DNA of 9,422 nucleotides from Citromicrobium sp. (GTDB lineage: Bacteria; Pseudomonadota; Alphaproteobacteria; Sphingomonadales; Sphingomonadaceae). This document shows positions 1 to 5,995 of this stretch, one piece after another. Where the stretch lies: positions 2,721 to 12,142 of the forward strand of contig PAVA01000005.1 in the NCBI GenBank assembly GCA_002712945.1. Reading direction: 5' to 3'. How positions within the stretch are numbered: position 1 is the stretch's first letter; every line of letters begins with the position of its first letter. Made by a program: the position numbers and the translations under genes. The notes beneath the pieces were generated by a model. That model made no database searches, was not told the DNA's origin, and saw nothing but the letters and a program-made list of their open reading frames with translations.

Positions 1-885
1 GAGCGCGCGATCGACCAGGGGGCGGACTATATCGAGCCTGATCTGGTGGTGACCAAGGACCTCGTGCTGGTCGCGCGGCACGAGACCGAGATCGGCGAGA
101 CGACCGATGTCGCCCAGCACCCCGAATTCGCCGACCGCAAGACGACCAAGGATATCGAGGGGCGGATGGTCACCGGCTGGTTCGCCGAGGACTTCACCCT
201 CGCCGAACTGCGCAGCCTGCGGGTGAAGGAACGCATGCCGGGCCTGCGCCCGCAGAACGCGCGGTATGACGGGCTCTACCAGATCCCGACCTTTGCCGAG
301 ATCATCGCGCTGAAACGCGCAAAGGAGGCGGAGACCGGTCGCGTGATCGGCCTCTATCCCGAACTCAAGCACCCGACCCTGCTGTTGCAGCAGGCGGGGA
401 TCGATACGGTCGACCTGCTGGTCACGCAATTGCGCAAGGAAGGGCTCGACGGGGCCGACGCGCCGGTCTTCGTGCAGATCTTCGAGGTCGGCCCGCTCCA
501 GCGGATCGACGCGATGATCGACGTGCCGCTGATCATGCTGATTTCCTCCGCGGGTGGCCCGTTCGACGAGCCGGGGATGACCTGGGCGGGCATGATGACG
601 CCCACGGGCCTCGCGGAAATCGCGGAATATGCCGACGGGATCGGGCCCTTCATGGGCCATGTGCTCAGCGAAGACGGCACCCCGACCGATCTGGTGAAAA
701 ACGCGCACGCGGCGGGCCTCAAGGTCCACCCGTGGACCGTGCGCAAGGAGAACGTGTTCCTGCCGCCTTCGCTGCGCTCGGATGCGAGCGAGAACGGCGT
801 GGGCAATATTCGCGGGCTGGTGAAACTGCTCGAGGCTGCGGGGGTCGACGGCTACTTCACCGACGATCCGGGGCTGGTGCGGTGA
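1..885 (+). CDS. glpQ: Glycerophosphodiester phosphodiesterase, GlpQ type (5'-truncated by window)
   Basis: The reading frame is open from the first base and ends at TGA 883-885, so the visible 294 residues lack the N-terminus, including any signal peptide and the catalytic HRG motif. The family hydrolyses glycerophosphodiesters from phospholipid breakdown to glycerol 3-phosphate and an alcohol, usually in the periplasm for this long GlpQ form. Visible family marks are a metal-binding E-x-D (IEPD, residues 11-14), a His soon after it (RHE, residues 26-28 or so), YPELKHP near residue 120 corresponding to the conserved Glu-x-Lys region, QIFEV near 160, the VHPWTVRKEN stretch near 242 typical of GlpQ, and the C-terminal GVDGYFTDDPG. 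The gene meets the next gene tail to tail with three bases between stops. A GTG at 46 is in frame but lies inside the conserved domain and is not the start. The family is confident; the exact substrate and compartment are inferred. Confidence 0.9.
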   Translation, partial: ERAIDQGADYIEPDLVVTKDLVLVARHETEIGETTDVAQHPEFADRKTTKDIEGRMVTGWFAEDFTLAELRSLRVKERMPGLRPQNARYDGLYQIPTFAEIIALKRAKEAETGRVIGLYPELKHPTLLLQQAGIDTVDLLVTQLRKEGLDGADAPVFVQIFEVGPLQRIDAMIDVPLIMLISSAGGPFDEPGMTWAGMMTPTGLAEIAEYADGIGPFMGHVLSEDGTPTDLVKNAHAAGLKVHPWTVRKENVFLPPSLRSDASENGVGNIRGLVKLLEAAGVDGYFTDDPGLVR

Positions 886-888
886 TCT

Positions 889-1164
889 TCAATCCGGATC
901 ATTCAGGTCATCCCCGCACACCGGGCACGGGTTGATTACATACCCAAAGAAATGGCTCGGCTCGCCATCCGTGATCGCTCCATGGCCACAAGGACGCTTC
1001 TTAGTCCACAATAGCCGATAGAAAATCCATGCAATGATCCCGGCTCCGACCCACGGGTAGGAAATGGGATGGCCCCATACGAGAAAAGACAGAATCTCCA
1101 GCATCCCGAAAGCACCGATAAAGCCGGAAACGACGAGCAGGACGCTGATGGCTAAAACACGCAT
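889..1164 (-). CDS. Small two-helix membrane protein with zinc-ribbon-like tail, unrecognised
   Basis: I do not recognise this 91-residue protein. Residues 3-29 and about 34-53 are hydrophobic and look like two membrane segments, with a TKKR basic stretch directly after the second, which suggests the tail is cytoplasmic. The tail carries C59-x-H61 and C80-x-x-C83 (CPVCG), a plausible single zinc site. It starts at ATG 1162-1164, 11 bases downstream of ubiG on the same strand, so it may be the last gene of a ubiG transcript. No Shine-Dalgarno is visible before it, so translation may depend on ubiG or be weak. Hand counts of three 60-base lines give about 54% G+C against about 70% in one ubiG line, suggesting recent acquisition or relaxed selection. 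No rival frame on either strand explains the stretch better. It could be spurious, but the paired Cys motif and clean helices favour a real gene. Confidence 0.6.
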   Translation of the reverse strand: MRVLAISVLLVVSGFIGAFGMLEILSFLVWGHPISYPWVGAGIIAWIFYRLLWTKKRPCGHGAITDGEPSHFFGYVINPCPVCGDDLNDPD

Positions 1165-1175
1165 CGCGCGTTTCG

Positions 1176-1916
1176 CTACATTCGCCGCGCCGAAAGGATG
1201 TAGTTGAGGCTCATTTCATCCGACAGATGCAGCCCTTTGCCCGGGCGCCAGGCGATCCCGCGCGTGGCGGTGACGGTGAGGCCCGCATCGGCGAGCAAGT
1301 CGGTCAGCTCCTCGGGCGTGACGAAGTCGTCCCAGTGGTGCGTGCCCTTCGGTACTGCGCCCACAGCTTCCGCCGCGCCGACCAGCAGAAGGCGACTGGC
1401 AGGCGTGCGGTTGGGCGTGGACAGGATCAGGAGACCGCCATCGGCCAGCTTGCTCTCCAGCGCAGCGACAAAGGCGGGCTTGTCCGCAACATGCTCGATC
1501 ACTTCCATGGCGGTGACGAGGTCGAACCGGCCGAGGTCGAGCGCGGCCAGCTCGCCTGCCATGTAGCGGATATCGAGCCCCGCAGCCTCGGCATGGGTCG
1601 CCGCCGCCGCCGCGTTCTCGGGCGCGGCATCGACCCCGGTCACCTCCGCGCCGAGCCTGGACAAAGGCTCGCACAGCAGGCCCGCGCCACAGCCGACATC
1701 GAGCGCGGACTTGCCTGCAAGGGGCGACACGCTTTCGACATCGCCGCCCCAGTGCCGGTCTATCGCTTCCCGGATAAACCCGAGCCGCACCGGGTTGAGC
1801 CGGTGGAGCATGGCCGAGGAGCCCTTGGGATCCCACCAGTCCGCCGCCAGCGCGCCGAAATGCTGTGCCTCCCCGGGCCGGATGGTTGCGCCTACCGTTC
1901 TGGTTGCATCGCTCAT
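1176..1916 (-). CDS. ubiG: Ubiquinone biosynthesis O-methyltransferase UbiG
   Basis: This SAM-dependent methyltransferase carries out both O-methylations in ubiquinone synthesis (2-polyprenyl-6-hydroxyphenol and 3-demethylubiquinol), acting at the cytoplasmic membrane face. At 246 residues it matches the family length (E. coli about 240). Residues 19-45 hold the UbiG N-terminal pattern HFGALAADWWDPKG...LHRLNPVRL. Motif I LDVGCGAGLL is at 72-81, the acidic SAM-binding GVDAA at 94-98, and FDLVTAMEVIEHV at 131-143. Towards the C-terminus come STPNRT, VPKGTHHWDDFVTPEEL and the terminal LNYIL, all UbiG signatures. The ATG at 1914-1916 is preceded by GGGAG five bases upstream, supporting the start. 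It ends in TAG at 1176-1178. It is divergent from lysC across 53 bases, an arrangement I recall in other alphaproteobacteria, and is followed on the same strand by the small membrane gene. Family and function are confident. Confidence 0.96.
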   Translation of the reverse strand: MSDATRTVGATIRPGEAQHFGALAADWWDPKGSSAMLHRLNPVRLGFIREAIDRHWGGDVESVSPLAGKSALDVGCGAGLLCEPLSRLGAEVTGVDAAPENAAAAATHAEAAGLDIRYMAGELAALDLGRFDLVTAMEVIEHVADKPAFVAALESKLADGGLLILSTPNRTPASRLLLVGAAEAVGAVPKGTHHWDDFVTPEELTDLLADAGLTVTATRGIAWRPGKGLHLSDEMSLNYILSARRM

Positions 1917-1932
1917 GCCCGCTCCCTAACAC
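1904..1932 (+). promoter_or_regulatory. Candidate sigma70-type promoter for lysC
   Basis: TTGCAT (1904-1909) and TAACAC (1927-1932) are separated by 17 bases. The -35 box lies inside the start of ubiG. Each hexamer matches the general consensus at only three positions, so alone this is weak. Support comes from the same TTGC-N17-CCTAAC pattern with identical spacing upstream of the flavoprotein gene at 5996. Transcription would start near 1939, giving about 30 bases of leader that include the lysC Shine-Dalgarno. Confidence 0.35.
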
Positions 1933-1969
1933 CGCGCCGAACCGGCTACCAGCAGGGAGAGCTTACGCC

Positions 1970-3259
1970 TTGGCGCGGATCGTGATGAAATTCGGGGGCA
2001 CGTCGATGGCGGGGACCGAGCGTATTCGCCGGGTCGCGCAGATCGTGCGCAAGCAGGCGGCGGGCCGGGATGGCCAGCCGAACGAGGTCGCCGTGGTGGT
2101 CTCGGCCATGGCGGGCGAGACGGACCGGCTGGTCAACTTCGCGCGCGAGGCGCACGCGCTTTACGATCCGGCGGAATACGACGTGGTCGTCTCCAGCGGC
2201 GAACAGGTGACCAGCGGGCTGCTGGCGCTGACGCTGCAATCGCTCGGCGCGAAGGCGCGCAGCTGGCTCGGCTGGCAGTTACCGGTCCATACGACAGGGG
2301 CGCATGCCAAGGCGCGCGTTTCCTCTATCGAGAGTGAGGCTCTGCTTGCCAGCATGGGCGAAGGGACGATCGCGGTGATTCCCGGCTTCCAGGGCCTGAG
2401 CGAGGATGGCCGCGTCACCACCATGGGGCGCGGCGGATCCGATACCAGCGCGGTCGCGGTCGCGGCGGCGGTGAAGGCCGACCGCTGCGATATCTACACC
2501 GATGTCGACGGGGTCTACACCACCGACCCTCGCATCGTCGCCAAGGCGCGCAAGCTCAAGGCGGTGACCTACGAGGAAATGCTCGAACTCGCCTCCGTCG
2601 GCGCGAAGGTGCTGCAGACCCGCTCTGTCAGCCTCGCGATGAAGGAAGGCGTACGCATACAGGTGCTCTCCAGCTTCGTCGACGACGATGCGACTCCGGC
2701 GGACGATCTGCCGGGCACGCTGATCGTCTCCGAGGAAGAAATGGAGCGGATGGTCGAAGAGGGAAAGATGGAACGCAAACTCGTTACCGGCATCGCGCAC
2801 GACAAGAACGAAGCCAAGATCATCCTGACGCGCGTGCCGGACAAGCCGGGCGCGGTGGCGGAGATCTTCGGTCCGCTGGCCGAGGCCAGCATCAATGTCG
2901 ACATGATCATCCAGAACGTCGGGCGCGACAAGGGCGAGACCGACGTGACCTTCACGATCCCGCAGGCGGACCTAGCGCGCGCGCAGGCCCTGCTGGAGGA
3001 CAAGCGCGAGGCGATCGGCTACAACCGCATCATCACCGACAGCCATGTGGCGAAGATCAGCGTCGTGGGCGTCGGCATGAAGAGCCACGCGGGCGTGGCG
3101 AGCGACATGTTCCGTGCGCTGGCCGACCGGGGCATCAACATCCAGGCGATCACCACGAGCGAGATCAAGGTTTCGGTGATGATCGACGAGGACGAGACCG
3201 AGCTTGCGGTGCGCGTGCTCCACACCGCCTACGGGCTGGATGCGGAGGACGCGGCGTGA
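1970..3259 (+). CDS. lysC: Aspartate kinase (aspartokinase) LysC
   Basis: LysC phosphorylates aspartate to 4-phosphoaspartate, the committed step to lysine, threonine, methionine and diaminopimelate. The start is TTG at 1970: AGGGAGA at 1954-1960 lies nine bases upstream, and the product begins MARIVMKFGGTS as in alphaproteobacterial LysC. The in-frame GTG 1982 and ATG 1985 sit more than 20 bases from that site, and longer frames would run into ubiG. The product is 429 residues. The kinase domain occupies about 1-265, with KFGGTS at 7-12, VSAMAGETDRL at 44-54, SSGEQVTSGLL at 75-85, GRGGSDTSA at 153-161 and YTDVDGVYTTDPR at 176-188. Two ACT domains follow (about 270-345 and 350-425), where lysine and/or threonine feedback is expected. 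Codon 267 is an ATG that could begin a separate regulatory subunit. The gene ends in two in-frame TGA codons (3257-3262), and purT starts 13 bases on, suggesting co-transcription. Confidence 0.95.
   Translation: MARIVMKFGGTSMAGTERIRRVAQIVRKQAAGRDGQPNEVAVVVSAMAGETDRLVNFAREAHALYDPAEYDVVVSSGEQVTSGLLALTLQSLGAKARSWLGWQLPVHTTGAHAKARVSSIESEALLASMGEGTIAVIPGFQGLSEDGRVTTMGRGGSDTSAVAVAAAVKADRCDIYTDVDGVYTTDPRIVAKARKLKAVTYEEMLELASVGAKVLQTRSVSLAMKEGVRIQVLSSFVDDDATPADDLPGTLIVSEEEMERMVEEGKMERKLVTGIAHDKNEAKIILTRVPDKPGAVAEIFGPLAEASINVDMIIQNVGRDKGETDVTFTIPQADLARAQALLEDKREAIGYNRIITDSHVAKISVVGVGMKSHAGVASDMFRALADRGINIQAITTSEIKVSVMIDEDETELAVRVLHTAYGLDAEDAA
2756..2770 (+). promoter_or_regulatory. Possible internal translation start inside lysC (beta-subunit start)
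   Basis: A purine-rich stretch GAAGAGGGAAAG (2756-2767) directly precedes an in-frame ATG at 2768-2770 (LysC codon 267). Initiation there would give a 163-residue protein, MERKLVTGIAHDKNEAK onward, holding only the two ACT domains. In class II aspartokinases such as those of Bacillus subtilis and Corynebacterium glutamicum, an internal start at the equivalent place makes the beta subunit of an alpha2beta2 enzyme. Whether it is used here is inference; the linker sequence is naturally rich in Glu codons, which look like Shine-Dalgarno sequences. Confidence 0.35.
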
Positions 3260-3272
3260 TGAGGGGCGCAGC

Positions 3273-4430
3273 TTGAGCCACACCGCGACAATCCTGCTGC
3301 TCGGCTCGGGCGAGCTGGGGCGCGAGTTCGTCATCTCGGCCAAGCGGCTAGGCGCCTATGTGATCGCCTGCGACAGCTACGACAATGCGCCCGCGATGCA
3401 GCTGGCCGACGCGCGCGAGGTGTTCTCGATGCTCGACGGCGATGCTCTGCGCGCGGTGATCGAGAAGCATCAGCCCGACCATGCCGTGCCCGAGATCGAG
3501 GCAATCCGGACCGAGGTGCTGGCCGAGGTGGAGGCCAATGGCGTCCATGTCGTGCCTACCGCGCGCGCGGCGCAGCTGACGATGAACCGCGATGCGATCC
3601 GCGATCTGGCTGCGCAGGAACTGGGCGTGCGTACCTCGCGCTACGGCTATGCAACCACGCTCGACGAAGTGCGCGCGGCGGCGGGGGACACGGGCTTTCC
3701 CTGCGTCATCAAGCCGGTCATGTCCTCCTCGGGCAAGGGCCAGAGCACGGTGCAGGACGCAAAAGGGCTGGAGGCCGCGTGGGAATACGCCGTCGCCAAC
3801 ATGCGCGGCGACCGGGCGCGCGTGATCGTCGAGCAGTTCATCGACTTCGACTACGAGATCACCTTGCTGAGCGTCCGACACAAGGATGGCATCACCTTCT
3901 GCCCGCCGATCGGCCACCGGCAGGAACGCGGCGACTACCAGGAAAGCTGGCAGCCGCACTCCATGAGCGAGGCTGCGCTGGCCGACGCGCAGGCAATGGC
4001 GCGCAAGGTCGTCGATAACCTTGGCGGCTTCGGATTGTTCGGGGTCGAGTTCTTCGTGCGCGGAGACGAGGTGATCTTCTCCGAGTTGAGCCCGCGCCCG
4101 CACGATACCGGAATGGTCACGCTGGTCAGCCAGAACCTGACCGAGTTCGACCTCCACGCCCGCGCGGTGATGGGCCTGCCGGTGCCCGAAACGATCCGCG
4201 CGCGCCCCGCCGCCAGCGCAGTGATCCTCGCCGACCGCGAGAGCGAGACCGTCTCTTACGATGGTCTCGCCGATGCCATGGCGAACGGAGCGGACATCCG
4301 CATCTTCGCCAAGCCCGTCACCCGCCCCTACCGCCGCATGGGGGTCGCGCTGGCGACTGCGGGCGACACCTGCGAAGCCCGCCGCCTCGCGGTCCAGGCA
4401 GCGGGCAAGGTCCGCCTGACTTACGACTGA
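3273..4430 (+). CDS. purT: Formate-dependent phosphoribosylglycinamide formyltransferase PurT
   Basis: PurT is the ATP-grasp enzyme that makes formyl-GAR from GAR, formate and ATP in purine synthesis, an alternative to folate-dependent PurN. The product is 385 residues (E. coli 392). GSGELGREF at 11-19 opens the N-terminal domain, followed by DSYDNAPAMQ, the PEIEAIRTE stretch and LTMNRDAIR. The ATP-grasp nucleotide loop KPVMSSSGKGQ is at 147-157, then GHRQERGDYQESWQP, FGVEFFV and SPRPHDTGMVTL with R275, H277 and D278 near the active site. These match PurT closely along the whole length. The start is TTG at 3273, with GAGGGG at 3261-3266 six bases upstream; the frame extends further left but would overlap lysC. 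It follows lysC by 13 bases on the same strand. It ends at TGA 4428-4430, four bases from the stop of the convergent membrane gene. No terminator hairpin with a T-run is visible. Confidence 0.95.
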   Translation: MSHTATILLLGSGELGREFVISAKRLGAYVIACDSYDNAPAMQLADAREVFSMLDGDALRAVIEKHQPDHAVPEIEAIRTEVLAEVEANGVHVVPTARAAQLTMNRDAIRDLAAQELGVRTSRYGYATTLDEVRAAAGDTGFPCVIKPVMSSSGKGQSTVQDAKGLEAAWEYAVANMRGDRARVIVEQFIDFDYEITLLSVRHKDGITFCPPIGHRQERGDYQESWQPHSMSEAALADAQAMARKVVDNLGGFGLFGVEFFVRGDEVIFSELSPRPHDTGMVTLVSQNLTEFDLHARAVMGLPVPETIRARPAASAVILADRESETVSYDGLADAMANGADIRIFAKPVTRPYRRMGVALATAGDTCEARRLAVQAAGKVRLTYD

Positions 4431-4434
4431 CGCC

Positions 4435-4980
4435 TCACCCCAGCAGCATCACGTTCATCAGGCGACCGGGCAGGGCGAAGGCGAAGATGCCCGGGATCAT
4501 CAGCGCGGTCAGATAGGTGAACACGATCTGCTTCTTGTGCCCTGCAATGTCGCCCTTGCGCGCCGTGGCGACGACCTTCCAGGCCGCATGGAAGGTGATC
4601 GGCACGAAGATATGGATGAAGCTGAAGCCGCCGGTCGACTGGATGAAGATCGCGCTCGTCGCGGTGACGAGCATCAGCACGAGCCAGACCTTGCCCAGCG
4701 ACTTGTGCAGCGGTGTGCCCTTGGGGGCCAGCAGCAGGTAGCCGCCCAGCGGAATGGCGGGGAGCACGGTGGCGACGTGGATGATGATCGGGAGCTTGGC
4801 GTAGTGCTCCAGTCCGTCGACCATTCCCAGCGCGGCCTTGCCCAGCGCCACCACGCAGGCGAAGGTCATCGTGAAGCAGGCGAGGCTAACGATGGTGCGG
4901 GTGACGGGCCCGATGTCGAACCGGGTCGTCCGTGCGGCGCGGGTCGATGAGGGCGGGAGAGGGGCGGCGAGGCTGGTCAT
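4435..4980 (-). CDS. DUF2306-like multi-helix membrane protein
   Basis: This 181-residue integral membrane protein resembles the DUF2306 family, whose function is not established. Residues 1-25 are a Pro/Ser/Arg-rich cytoplasmic-looking tail. Hydrophobic segments lie at about 28-50, 63-84, 97-114, 120-138 and 153-170. Family-like features are PKGTPLHKSLGKVW (86-99), FSFIHIFVPITFHAAWK (119-135) and RKGDIAGHKKQ (141-151), giving repeated His residues (H68, H92, H123, H131, H148) in or beside helices. His in such positions could bind metal or haem, but that is speculation. The start at ATG 4978-4980 is chosen because GGAG lies seven bases upstream; a start at 5073 would add 31 low-complexity residues and run through the shared control region. 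The gene is divergent from the LytTR regulator, which may control it, and ends four bases from purT. The family call is from memory of its pattern. Confidence 0.8.
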   Translation of the reverse strand: MTSLAAPLPPSSTRAARTTRFDIGPVTRTIVSLACFTMTFACVVALGKAALGMVDGLEHYAKLPIIIHVATVLPAIPLGGYLLLAPKGTPLHKSLGKVWLVLMLVTATSAIFIQSTGGFSFIHIFVPITFHAAWKVVATARKGDIAGHKKQIVFTYLTALMIPGIFAFALPGRLMNVMLLG

Positions 4981-5031
4981 TGGCGTGCTCCGGTTGGTCG
5001 GATTGGCGTTCGATGGCCCCGTTCTGCCCGC

Positions 5032-5132
5032 CGCCCGTTCGCCCGCAACCGGGCCTTCGCTACATGCGCGCACCCTTCGCGAAATGTCGCGGATCTGCGC
5101 CTCTTTGCCACTTTACGAAGCGCGAACGGGCG
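5032..5132. repeat. Exact 11-base inverted repeat in the DUF2306/LytTR divergent region
   Basis: CGCCCGTTCGC at 5032-5042 is repeated as its exact reverse complement GCGAACGGGCG at 5122-5132, with 79 bases between arms. A further direct copy of the CCCGTTC core is at 5018-5024, 16 bases before the core at 5034-5040. The right arm falls inside the spacer of the candidate LytTR-gene promoter. The arms could be binding sites for a dimeric or looping regulator. The spacing is not the usual direct-repeat pattern of LytTR sites, so the binding protein is unknown. Confidence 0.4.
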
Positions 5133-5139
5133 CTAGATT
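5112..5139 (+). promoter_or_regulatory. Candidate promoter for the LytTR regulator gene
   Basis: TTTACG (5112-5117) and TAGATT (5134-5139) each match the sigma70 hexamers at four of six positions and are 16 bases apart. The -10 box ends seven bases before the ATG at 5147, so the transcript would begin at or next to the start codon. This agrees with the absence of a Shine-Dalgarno sequence there. One arm of the 11-base inverted repeat occupies 5122-5132 between the two boxes, a position suited to repression. Confidence 0.35.
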
Positions 5140-5146
5140 CGCGCCG

Positions 5147-5956
5147 ATGAGCGAGCACGTACCCACCGGGCGGCGCCAGTTCGCGCGCGCACTGCTGATC
5201 GACCTGTCGATCATGACCGTCGTGGGTGTCATCCTCGCGCTGATCGGCCCGTTCGGCAGCGCCGATGCTCCGCTGGCGGTCCGGCTCGGCAGCTGGCTGC
5301 TGTTCGCCTGGGTCGGCTACGCGGTCTACAGCCCGATCGGCTGGATGGTTGAGCGGTTGCATCAGGCGCTGCACCTGCCCAAGCTCGGCCTGTGGGTCGC
5401 CGGGTGCCTGATCGCCACGATCCCCCTGACCGCGATCATCTGGGCAATCGGCTTCTGGCCGCGTCCCGTGCCGTTGCCGACCGGCGAGCAGGCGCTGGAG
5501 GCCTATTTCAACGTGCTGGTCATCGGCGCGAGCATCACGATCGTCTTCCATCTGATCGAGCGATCGAAGGCAGCGCCCGCGCCGGCGGCGGTGCAACAAT
5601 CCGCTACCCCATCGTACACCGCCGACACTGAAGCCCCGCCTCCCCAGGCCCTCCTCCTCGACCGCCTGCCCGCGCATCTCGGCAGCGATCTGATTGCGCT
5701 CGAAATGGAGGACCACTACGTGCGCGCGCACACCGCGCTCGGCTCCGAACTGATCCTCATGCGGATGCGCGATGCGGTGGCCGAGCTGCAGGGTGTCGAG
5801 GGCGCGCAGGTCCATCGCAGCTGGTGGGTCGCGCGCGAGGCGGTGGAGGATGTGAAACGCGAGGGGCGCAATATCCGCCTCGTGCTGCCCCACGGGCTCG
5901 AAGCGCCGGTCGCACGGGCGAAGGTTGCGGAGCTGAAGGAGGCGGGCTGGTTCTAG
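5147..5956 (+). CDS. Membrane-anchored LytTR-family DNA-binding regulator
   Basis: The 269-residue product has an N-terminal membrane part with four hydrophobic segments (about 14-36, 48-66, 82-104 and 120-138). An Ala/Pro-rich linker (140-167) leads to a LytTR DNA-binding domain (about 172-266). LytTR marks are ALEMEDHYVRAHT (184-196), LILMRMRDAVAEL (202-214) and QVHRSWWVAREAV (221-233), typical of the family's beta-rich fold. There is no receiver or histidine kinase domain, so the membrane part probably senses a signal or tethers the regulator directly. The ATG at 5147 has no clear Shine-Dalgarno, while a promoter-like -10 box ends seven bases before it, pointing to a leaderless mRNA. In-frame upstream ATGs such as 5087 would add a non-hydrophobic stretch and also lack ribosome sites. 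It is divergent from the DUF2306-like gene, a natural target. It ends in TAG at 5954-5956. Confidence 0.88.
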   Translation: MSEHVPTGRRQFARALLIDLSIMTVVGVILALIGPFGSADAPLAVRLGSWLLFAWVGYAVYSPIGWMVERLHQALHLPKLGLWVAGCLIATIPLTAIIWAIGFWPRPVPLPTGEQALEAYFNVLVIGASITIVFHLIERSKAAPAPAAVQQSATPSYTADTEAPPPQALLLDRLPAHLGSDLIALEMEDHYVRAHTALGSELILMRMRDAVAELQGVEGAQVHRSWWVAREAVEDVKREGRNIRLVLPHGLEAPVARAKVAELKEAGWF

Positions 5957-5959
5957 AGC

Positions 5960-5988
5960 TTGCCCGGCGCCCGGTGCGCGCCTAACCG
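5960..5988 (+). promoter_or_regulatory. Candidate promoter for the nitronate monooxygenase-like gene
   Basis: TTGCCC (5960-5965) and TAACCG (5983-5988) are 17 bases apart, in the 39-base gap after the LytTR gene. The pattern TTGC-N17-CCTAAC is the same as that upstream of lysC. The -10 box ends seven bases before the ATG at 5996, implying a leaderless or nearly leaderless transcript; no Shine-Dalgarno is present in this gap. Confidence 0.4.
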
Positions 5989-5995
5989 CCCTCTC

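Noticed and set aside
1227..1985. A 252-codon open frame on the plus strand
   Set aside because: It is antisense to ubiG, which carries the full methyltransferase motif set.
3348..4157. A 269-codon open frame on the minus strand
   Set aside because: It is antisense to purT, and composition is typical of the complement of a GC-rich gene.
5076..5083. Palindrome TTCGCGAA in the divergent region
   Set aside because: Eight-base palindromes are expected by chance, and it is not aligned with the promoter or the longer inverted repeat.
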